Source: HGM11416 sp964532155
Lineage (GTDB): Bacteria > Bacillota > Clostridia > Christensenellales > Borkfalkiaceae
Reading direction: 5' to 3'
Length of the DNA: 14,148 nucleotides
Assembly (NCBI GenBank): GCA_964532155.1
Contig: CAZHGN010000040.1
Coordinates: 1-14,148, forward strand
The first letter of the stretch is position 1, and each line of letters starts with the position of its first letter. Below are positions 5,812-11,970 of this stretch, piece after piece. The position numbers and the translations under genes were made by a program. Under the pieces are notes generated by a model. That model saw only the letters and a program-made list of their open reading frames with translations, did no database searches and was not told the origin of the DNA.

Positions 5812-6065
5812 TTTAAAAGCCTTTTTAATATGCTTTTATCGCCGAAAAATCTTATTTCGCTTACGTTTCCGTCGATAAACAGCGTTGCCGTTTGCTTGGA
5901 AAAGCCCGATATTTTCAGCCCCGCACCGGTAACGGTTATCTTTTTGTTATCTAAAAGGGTGAAAGTTATTCGCTCTTGGGTAACGCCGTTCACCTCGCCT
6001 ACTCCCGAAATGCAAGCCTTTTTTTGATCGGTTACGGTAAGCGTTTGCGTATTCTTTTCGTCCAT
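5808..6065 (-). CDS. yabP: Sporulation protein YabP
   Basis: An 85-residue, mostly beta-strand protein of the YabP/YqfC family. Recognisable parts are LTVTDQKKACISGVGEVNGVT near the start, ITVTGAGLKISGFSKQT in the middle, and a C-terminal LFIDGNVSEIRFFGDKSILKRLLK. YabP is made in the mother cell and, with YabQ, is linked to spore cortex and coat assembly in Bacillus. The ATG at 6065 has GAGG about eight bases upstream. It is the first gene of the yabP-yabQ-divIC-ppx-M50 cluster. Its stop overlaps the yabQ start by four bases. No convincing sigma-E or sigma-A promoter could be read in the 119 bases upstream, which hold a 14-base palindrome and the terminator of the preceding gene. Confidence 0.85.
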   Translation of the reverse strand: MDEKNTQTLTVTDQKKACISGVGEVNGVTQERITFTLLDNKKITVTGAGLKISGFSKQTATLFIDGNVSEIRFFGDKSILKRLLK

Positions 6066-6075
6066 ATTAAAACCT

Positions 6076-6089
6076 CGTAATATATTACG
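6076..6089. promoter_or_regulatory. 14-base palindrome CGTAATATATTACG in the yabP leader
   Basis: A perfect palindrome directly upstream of the yabP ribosome binding site. It could be an operator overlapping the promoter or a short leader hairpin. A TATA-containing palindrome of this length can also occur by chance in AT-rich DNA. Confidence 0.3.
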
Positions 6090-6140
6090 CGAAGAAGACG
6101 CCGTTTATTACCTTTTTAAACGCAAAAAGGCAAAATAAAG

Positions 6141-6169
6141 GGCTATAGCACCGTTATCGCGCCATAGCC
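6141..6169 (-). terminator. Terminator of the M48-phosphoesterase-PTS group
   Basis: On the - strand GGCTATGGC (6169-6161) pairs with GCTATAGCC (6149-6141) with one wobble pair. A T-rich tail CTTTATTTTGCCTTTTT follows. It sits 16 bases after the IIC stop and upstream of yabP. A further seven-base inverted repeat CCTTTTT/AAAAAGG lies at 6111-6130. Confidence 0.75.
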
Positions 6170-6184
6170 GAAAAATTTTATCGA

Positions 6185-7351
6185 TTAAATTTTTAAATCG
6201 CCGTCTTTAATCCAGCCCTTTTTGCGCATAAACTCAGAGGTGAAATAGCATACGACGGCAGGAAGAACGAACATTAGCAAAACTATTCCGAGCCACATAA
6301 TCCACGGCTTGACGACTCCGCTCGATGCGTTTATCGTTCCGAAAATGCCAACCAGACCGCTCGTACCCATGCCGCCGCCCGAACCGTCGCAACGCAGTTT
6401 GAAAAGGCAAGTGGAAAGCGGACCTGCAATCGCGCTGGCGATTACCGGCGGAAGAAATAAAATCGGCTTGCGCATAACGTTTGGTATTTGAAGCATGCTC
6501 GTGCCGAGTCCTTGAGAAACGATTCCGCTCCAGCCGTTTTCTTTAAAACTCATAACGGCAAAGCCGACCATGTGACAGGCGCAACCGACTACCGCCGCGC
6601 CTCCGGCGAGATAAACCGCATCCGGAACAGCTCCGTTGTAAGAGCCGACGATAGTTATCCAAATGGCAGCCGACGAAGTGGGAAGTGTTAAAAGCATGCC
6701 CATAACCACCGCAATGACCACACCCATAAGGAAGGGGTAAAGTTCGGTTGCGAGCTTGATACCGTTGGCAATTTGAGCGATTAGCCAAATAAAGGGATAG
6801 GAAACGTAAACGCCGATTGCCGCGCAAGTAATGCAAGTGAGGGGAACTAAGAGGATATCGAGCTTGGTTTTGCCCGAAACGAACCGCGCGATTTCGACTG
6901 CGAGAAGAGAGCAGACGTACGCGCTGATGGGGTTGCCCGGACTTGCCTTAGTGAATAGATTTGCCGCGATATACGCAAGGTCGTGCCCGCCGAGTATTTC
7001 GTTGGCGTAAGCGCCGACAAACCCTGCCACCGCTGCGGAAAACATAACGAGTTTATCTGCCTTTAAGCCGTGCGCTATACCTATTCCGATTCCGCAACCC
7101 ATAGCAAGGCTTGCAAAACCGCCGAGCATTGCGAGAAATTCGCCGAACGCCGTTCCTTTAAAAAGGTAATTGCCGATTGTTTTGACTATTGTTCCGGCAA
7201 TAAGCGTTACAAAAAGCCCTTGCGCCATGCCCGAAAAGGCGTCTATAAACCAGCGCTTGCAAAGGTTTTTGACGATTTTACCCAACGTCTTGTTTTCATT
7301 TGTCCGTTCTGCGTTTTGTGTATCCGTTACAACTACTTCTTTTTCTTCCAT
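6185..7351 (-). CDS. PTS sugar transporter subunit IIC-like permease (PTS_EIIC_2 type), orphan
   Basis: A 388-residue polytopic membrane protein with about ten hydrophobic segments after a charged N-terminus of ~40 residues. Gly-rich features of the PTS_EIIC_2 family are visible: GCGIGIGIAHGLKADK (85-100), GNPISAYV (139-146), LPTSSAAI (223-230) and CDGSGGGMGTSGLVGIFGT (321-339). The fold is that of an EIIC-like permease, but there is no fused or neighbouring IIA or IIB with a phosphorylatable His or Cys. It may therefore borrow partners encoded elsewhere or act as a non-phosphorylating transporter or sensor. The substrate is unknown. The ATG at 7351 has GGAG five bases upstream. It follows the metallophosphoesterase gene by 44 bases and ends at a terminator. 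Confidence 0.8.
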   Translation of the reverse strand: MEEKEVVVTDTQNAERTNENKTLGKIVKNLCKRWFIDAFSGMAQGLFVTLIAGTIVKTIGNYLFKGTAFGEFLAMLGGFASLAMGCGIGIGIAHGLKADKLVMFSAAVAGFVGAYANEILGGHDLAYIAANLFTKASPGNPISAYVCSLLAVEIARFVSGKTKLDILLVPLTCITCAAIGVYVSYPFIWLIAQIANGIKLATELYPFLMGVVIAVVMGMLLTLPTSSAAIWITIVGSYNGAVPDAVYLAGGAAVVGCACHMVGFAVMSFKENGWSGIVSQGLGTSMLQIPNVMRKPILFLPPVIASAIAGPLSTCLFKLRCDGSGGGMGTSGLVGIFGTINASSGVVKPWIMWLGIVLLMFVLPAVVCYFTSEFMRKKGWIKDGDLKI

Positions 7352-7395
7352 TTTTTTCTCCGTTAAAGACCGTTGCTCGCAGTCGTTTTTATTGT

Positions 7396-8094
7396 TTATA
7401 CTTCGATTTTAACGAGTTCGTTTCCCACTAAATCGCAGGAAGAGAGATAATATAACACCGAATTGCGTTTTACAATCTTGTCGGCGCGCACGTCTTTTCC
7501 GTGTAAGTGTCCGTAAACGACGGCGTTAACGCCGTTTTGTTCTATCAAGTCGATTATTTCATTGGGCTCGCGCCGAACGTTGAACGGCGGATAATGCGTC
7601 ATGCAAACGAGCTTATCCCCTTCTTCTTTGAGTTCTTGCGCTTTAAAAAAGGCGAGGCGCAGTCTTTCGATTTCGCGAAGATAGAGTTTTTTATCCGATT
7701 CGCTAAAATCGGGTGAACCGGGAACGAGCCAAGAACGCGATCCGCAAAAAACGTAATTGCCGATGCGCACCGCGTCGTTTTGCAACATTACGCACCCTTC
7801 GGGCACGGCTTCGCGTATGCGACTTATGCTTTTCCACCAATAGTCGTGGTTGCCGCGGATAAAGATTTTTGTGCCCGGCAGGTCGCGGAAGTATTCCATA
7901 TCCTTGAGTGCGTCGGCGGTGTTCATTGCCCAGCTTATATCGCCGGATATAAGAACGACGTCGTCCGAGCCGACTTTTTTTAGCCAGTCGTCGCGTATTA
8001 TTTCGAGATAGTTGTTCCAACAAGAGCCGAAAACGTCCATCGGCTTGGGATTTGCGACCGACATGTGAAGGTCGCTTATTGCGTATATATTCAT
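7396..8094 (-). CDS. Calcineurin-like metallophosphoesterase
   Basis: A 232-residue cytoplasmic protein with the complete two-metal phosphoesterase signature: DLH (8-10), GDISWAM (51-57), GNHDYWW (81-87), THYPPF (166-171) and YGHLHG (194-199). SWAM after the GD and DYWW after the GNH are typical of a bacterial subgroup of predicted phosphohydrolases related to COG1768. The physiological substrate, for example a nucleotide or phosphodiester, cannot be read from sequence. The ATG at 8094 has GGAG nine bases upstream. It lies 39 bases after the M48 protease stop and 44 bases before the IIC gene, which suggests co-transcription of the three. Confidence 0.9.
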   Translation of the reverse strand: MNIYAISDLHMSVANPKPMDVFGSCWNNYLEIIRDDWLKKVGSDDVVLISGDISWAMNTADALKDMEYFRDLPGTKIFIRGNHDYWWKSISRIREAVPEGCVMLQNDAVRIGNYVFCGSRSWLVPGSPDFSESDKKLYLREIERLRLAFFKAQELKEEGDKLVCMTHYPPFNVRREPNEIIDLIEQNGVNAVVYGHLHGKDVRADKIVKRNSVLYYLSSCDLVGNELVKIEV

Positions 8095-8133
8095 TTTCGG
8101 TCACTCCGCCGTATCGTACTTCGATATTCGGCG

Positions 8134-10134
8134 TTATTTTGCCGAATAGATTTTTGAACCCTTAACCGATTTAATCTTTTTTAATCCTTCACCGAAGTAA
8201 AAAAGGTAATACTTTGTGGTCGGATTTGTCATTCTGAAAAAGAGATCGTCCGTTAAGATCTTGTTATTGTTATAATCTGCGCTCGGCTTATTTTCGAGCT
8301 CGATTGCGTAATATTTTGCCGTTATTCCGTTATCGCCGACGTATTCCGCAAGGTAAACGGAGATAAGCGACTCGCCCCAATACTTTTTAAGTTCGTTTAT
8401 AATTTCGTTTTCGACGGCGCCGACGGTCGGTTTGCAGAGTGTAATGCGGTTTATATCCGTAAGAGCGTCTTCGTCGATAAACGCTTGAGTTTTTTCGACG
8501 ACGGTTTCGCGGTAGTCTTTAATTAAGTCGGCTTTACCCGTGCGGAGCGCGTAGACAGCCAAGCGGTCGTACGCCTCTTCGAAAAAAGCGGAGGTTTCTG
8601 CGGCTTTTTTGAACATTGCAATACATTCGTCGTCGTATTCCCAAGAGAGCAGCATGCCCGCAAGAAAATACGCGAGAGTGTTATCCGAGCGCGAAATCAC
8701 TTGCCTTGCAATGGCGAGCGCTTTGGCGTTATCGTAGCCGACGTATGCTTGAGCGAGTTCAAGCTGCTCGTTATCGCTTGCGAAAGCAAAACTATCGCCC
8801 TCGGCTTCGGCTTTTTTGAAAAGTTCCGTGCGGTAAACGTAGTTTTCCGAGCGTATAGGCAGATATTCGTTAAGGTCATAACCGTCATGAAGCGTTTTAT
8901 CGGCAAAATTCAAAAGCGCTTCGACTTCGGCAAGATAGTTTTCGTCCGTTTCCGTTTTATCGACGTCGAACGTTTCGATCCTGCACGCTTCCCTGCGCAT
9001 TTTGAAAGTGGGGTGAGTGTCTATACGTTGCGGCAGTTCGTTATTGAGCGTGAAAAACCATCTGTCTCTATACTCGACCAAGCGGCGCTTAAAGTTGTCG
9101 AGTTCGCGGTGCATAAAATCGTCTACCGGCTTTTCGTCGACGTAAGTGTCGTAGCTTGTTTCTTTCCATTCGTAACCCGAATATATGTAAAACAGTTCGC
9201 CCTTTGCGATAGCGTTTACGTAGTTTTGAGCCATTCCGCACCGAACGACGTATTCGTCCGCGCGAGCCTCGTGCGCTCTCGACGAAACCTCGCGGTATAC
9301 GTCGATATCGAGTTTTACAAACGATATTGGCGCACCTAAAAACAACCAGCCGCCCTCTTTTTCGTGGAAAGAGTCGTGCCGTACCCGAAGTTGAATATCC
9401 GAATTGCGCTCGTGTGCAAATTCGTGCATAATAACCGCTTTTAGTTCGTCCTTCGTCATTAACGCAACTTCGACCGGATTGAGAAAAATGCACATTTGTT
9501 TTTTATATTGGCTTATTCCGATCGTATCGCTTGAGAAAAACAGTCGTACTTGCTTGTCGATTTCGGCGTTGCTAGCGCATTCTTCGACTAAGCCGTAAAG
9601 AAGGGGAAAAGAGTCTTTCGGCAGTTCTCTTTTGGCATCCGGTTCGTTTAGAGTCGGCTTGAATATCAAAAAGCGCACTACCCCTTGCATAAACGCAACG
9701 GCAAAAATCGCAAGTAGTAAAGATGCTCCGCTGTCGTCGTTTGAAAGCGGAATGTCCGAAACAGCCGTCGTAAAGGTCAACGCCGCAACCAAAACGAGCA
9801 ATAAAACGGCATAAGATATCGTAAGCTTTATATTGCGATCGATTTTTTTCTCGGCTTTTTGGCAGTCGCGTTCTATAACCGATTTTTTCGCTTCTAAATA
9901 ATCGTTTGCTTGTTTTACCGTGAAGCTTTTAAGCCTTCGCGTTTGAAAAACGTAAACGAGAACGTTGATTATTGCCGCAAGACCCGTAACAATGCCCGAA
10001 ACTATTGCCGCACGAGAATATATTGCGTTTTTCGGCATGCAAAAAAAGCCTATTGCCCAAGCGCCGCCGTAAACTATAACTGAAATAAGCACCGAAATTA
10101 TGGTGCAAATTATAAGATTTTTGTCTTTTTTCAT
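8134..10134 (-). CDS. Large M48-type membrane metallopeptidase with helical-repeat C-terminus
   Basis: 666 residues. Four membrane segments lie at about 7-31, 41-63, 104-124 and 137-157. Between the second and third is a charged stretch, FTVKQANDYLEAKKSVIERD (71-90), likely a coiled coil. The cytoplasmic protease domain has MHEFAHERNSD (236-246) with the HExxH zinc motif at 237-241, the third-ligand motif EARADE (289-294), and DTHPTFKMR (372-380), the substrate-side DxHP motif of M48 enzymes. Residues ~400-666 are helical and partly repeat-like (LAQAYVGYDNAKALAIARQVI, AYFLAGMLLSWEYDDECIAMFKKA), probably TPR-like. HtpX-type proteins are ~290-300 residues, so this is an extended architecture. 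A membrane quality-control role is inferred. The ATG at 10134 has only a weak GGTGA upstream, and no clear promoter is visible in the 113 bases after parB. Confidence 0.83.
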   Translation of the reverse strand: MKKDKNLIICTIISVLISVIVYGGAWAIGFFCMPKNAIYSRAAIVSGIVTGLAAIINVLVYVFQTRRLKSFTVKQANDYLEAKKSVIERDCQKAEKKIDRNIKLTISYAVLLLVLVAALTFTTAVSDIPLSNDDSGASLLLAIFAVAFMQGVVRFLIFKPTLNEPDAKRELPKDSFPLLYGLVEECASNAEIDKQVRLFFSSDTIGISQYKKQMCIFLNPVEVALMTKDELKAVIMHEFAHERNSDIQLRVRHDSFHEKEGGWLFLGAPISFVKLDIDVYREVSSRAHEARADEYVVRCGMAQNYVNAIAKGELFYIYSGYEWKETSYDTYVDEKPVDDFMHRELDNFKRRLVEYRDRWFFTLNNELPQRIDTHPTFKMRREACRIETFDVDKTETDENYLAEVEALLNFADKTLHDGYDLNEYLPIRSENYVYRTELFKKAEAEGDSFAFASDNEQLELAQAYVGYDNAKALAIARQVISRSDNTLAYFLAGMLLSWEYDDECIAMFKKAAETSAFFEEAYDRLAVYALRTGKADLIKDYRETVVEKTQAFIDEDALTDINRITLCKPTVGAVENEIINELKKYWGESLISVYLAEYVGDNGITAKYYAIELENKPSADYNNNKILTDDLFFRMTNPTTKYYLFYFGEGLKKIKSVKGSKIYSAK

Positions 10135-10202
10135 GTGTCACCGCCAAACGGAAATAATGAGGTAAGCAAAAAGCAATGCCGTTTTTCGTAAAACCTACAA
10201 CC

Positions 10203-10234
10203 GCCGCTCGCCCCGAAGTGTCGGTGCAAGCGGC
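10203..10234 (-). terminator. GC-rich hairpin after parB, possible terminator
   Basis: GCCGCTCGC (10203-10211) pairs with GCAAGCGGC (10226-10234) with one wobble, capped by an inner CCGA/TCGG stem with the loop AGTG. It starts 13 bases after the parB stop. On the - strand it is followed by GGTTGTAGGTTTTACG, without a proper T-tract. Termination may be incomplete, letting parB transcription run into the M48 gene, or the hairpin may protect the mRNA end. Confidence 0.5.
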
Positions 10235-10247
10235 GTGCCGTAGTTGA

Positions 10248-11168
10248 TTATTTATTACCGTTTTTTTCGATAAGCTCGAGTATTTCCACAATACGGTCGA
10301 GATCGTCGCGTGTGTAATAGTCTATGTATATTCTACCTTTTTTATCGTTGCCTATCGCGCTGACCTTGGTCCCGAAATCGCGCTGCATGCGTGAAACCAT
10401 ATCTTTAAGCTCGACGCTCATTTGCGCCTGCATTTTTTCGCGCTTTGCTTTTTTGGTGTCCTCGGGGGGATTATAAAAATCCCTAACGGCTTGCTCGATG
10501 TCGCGGACGGAAAGTTTTTCTTTTACCGCTTTTTCGGCAATTGCCGATTGAACGTTTTCGGGAAGAGTGACGAGCGCGCGCGCATGACCTGCGGACAGCT
10601 TATTGCTCTCCACAAGCTTGATTACGGGAGCCGACAGCGTTAAAAGTCGCATCGTATTGGCTATAGCCGAACGGCTCTTGCCTATTCTGCCCGACAGTTC
10701 TTCTTGAGTCATGTCGTAGTCGTGCATGAGCTGCTGCATGGCGGTTGCCGCTTCGATGGGGTTAAGGTCTTCCCTTTGCAGGTTTTCGATAAGCGAAATT
10801 TCCTTGACCTGCCGCTCGTCGTAGTCGCGGATTATTGCCGGAATGGTCGTTTTGCCTGCAAGCTTGCTCGCGCGGAAACGGCGTTCGCCCGCTATAATCA
10901 TGTAGCGATCGCCTTCGCGGTTTAATACGATAGGCGTGATTACGCCGTGAACGGATATTGAATCGGCGAGTTCTTTAAGCGCGACGTCGTCGAATGCTTT
11001 ACGCGGCTGATTGGGGTTGGCAAATATCTTTTCCAGTTCGATTTCGTATACGGCGTTCGCTTGTTCTTCCGACATTTTCTCGGTATCGTAAGCGTAACGG
11101 CTGTATTCGCTGCTCGTGTCGCCGAATAAAGCGGACAAGCCTTTGCCTAATCCTTTGTTGACCTTCAT
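10248..11168 (-). CDS. parB: Chromosome partitioning protein ParB (Spo0J)
   Basis: 306 residues, the usual length. It begins with the conserved N-terminal ParA-contacting peptide MKVNKGLGKGLSALFGD. The CTP-binding domain shows NPNQPRK (51-57), IIAGERRFRAS (91-101) and ENLQREDLNPIE (128-139). The helix-turn-helix lies at about 154-176 (TQEELSGRIGKSRSAIANTM), and the C-terminal dimerisation domain at about 265-303. ParB loads on parS as a CTP-dependent sliding clamp, recruits SMC, and directs origin segregation and sporulation control with ParA. It begins 18 bases after parA with GGAGG upstream. No complete parS (TGTTNCACGTGAAACA) was found in the window. Confidence 0.96.
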   Translation of the reverse strand: MKVNKGLGKGLSALFGDTSSEYSRYAYDTEKMSEEQANAVYEIELEKIFANPNQPRKAFDDVALKELADSISVHGVITPIVLNREGDRYMIIAGERRFRASKLAGKTTIPAIIRDYDERQVKEISLIENLQREDLNPIEAATAMQQLMHDYDMTQEELSGRIGKSRSAIANTMRLLTLSAPVIKLVESNKLSAGHARALVTLPENVQSAIAEKAVKEKLSVRDIEQAVRDFYNPPEDTKKAKREKMQAQMSVELKDMVSRMQRDFGTKVSAIGNDKKGRIYIDYYTRDDLDRIVEILELIEKNGNK

Positions 11169-11186
11169 GTTTTCCTCCTCCGTGAA

Positions 11187-11957
11187 TTATTTTGCGGTTT
11201 CCCTTAGAAGAAATTCGTCGGCAAGTGCGACGTAGGCTTTTGCGCCCGTCGATCTGGGATCGTGGAGCATAACCGGTTTGCCGTGGCTGGGCGCCTCGGA
11301 AACTCTAATATTTCTCGGTATAACGGTGTCGAACATCTTTTTACCGAAAAACTTATGTATTTCGGCGTTTATTTGCTTGGAAATAAGCGCGCGACCGTCG
11401 TACATGGTTATTACGACTCCGTATATGGTGAGCGACGGATTAAGATGCTTGTTTACCAGCTTTACGCTGTTTAAAAGTTGGCTTAATCCTTCCATTGCGT
11501 AATATTCGCTCTGAATGGGGATTATTATTCCGTCGCTTGCCGAAAGTGCGTTTATCGTTAGGAGCCCGAGCGAGGGCGGGCAGTCTATCAAAACGTAATC
11601 GAAGTCGTTCGATATTTCCTTAAGCGCGGCGTCGAGTCGTTTCTCCCTTGTCGGAAGATATACGAGTTCTACTTCGGCGCCGGCAAGGTCGATGCTTGCC
11701 GGAAGAATATCGAGACCGTCTATTTGAGTTTTTAAGATTGCCGCTTTTACAGGCATTTCCTCAATTAAAACGTTGTAAATCGAGCGTTCCAAGCGGTTTT
11801 TGGAAAAGCCCAAGCCGGTCGTGGCGTTACCTTGCGGATCGGCGTCGACTAGCAGGACTTTTTTACCCCTGAGGGCGAGCGCCGCCGCCATGTTTACACA
11901 AGTCGACGTTTTGCCAACGCCCCCCTTTTGATTGGAAAATGATAGTATTTTTGCCAT
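11187..11957 (-). CDS. parA: Chromosome partitioning ATPase ParA (Soj)
   Basis: 256 residues, typical of short chromosomal ParA/Soj without an N-terminal DNA-binding domain. It has the deviant Walker A KGGVGKTS (11-18) with the signature lysine, DADPQGN (38-44), Walker B IDCPP (124-128) and the conserved SEAPSHGKP (220-228). It dimerises on ATP binding, coats the nucleoid nonspecifically and is released by ParB-stimulated hydrolysis. In Bacillus it also acts on DnaA and sporulation genes. The start at 11957 lies 13 bases after the ftsH stop. The parB gene follows directly. Confidence 0.96.
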   Translation of the reverse strand: MAKILSFSNQKGGVGKTSTCVNMAAALALRGKKVLLVDADPQGNATTGLGFSKNRLERSIYNVLIEEMPVKAAILKTQIDGLDILPASIDLAGAEVELVYLPTREKRLDAALKEISNDFDYVLIDCPPSLGLLTINALSASDGIIIPIQSEYYAMEGLSQLLNSVKLVNKHLNPSLTIYGVVITMYDGRALISKQINAEIHKFFGKKMFDTVIPRNIRVSEAPSHGKPVMLHDPRSTGAKAYVALADEFLLRETAK

Positions 11958-11970
11958 GAGCCCCTCTTAA

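Noticed and set aside
7703..8104. Second - strand frame overlapping the start of the metallophosphoesterase
   Set aside because: The product is Arg/Ser-rich with no recognisable motif, whereas the other frame holds a full set of phosphoesterase motifs. It is a shadow frame.
9089..9493. - strand frame of 134 codons within the M48 protease gene
   Set aside because: Arginine-rich out-of-frame reading across the conserved protease domain, with no independent evidence.
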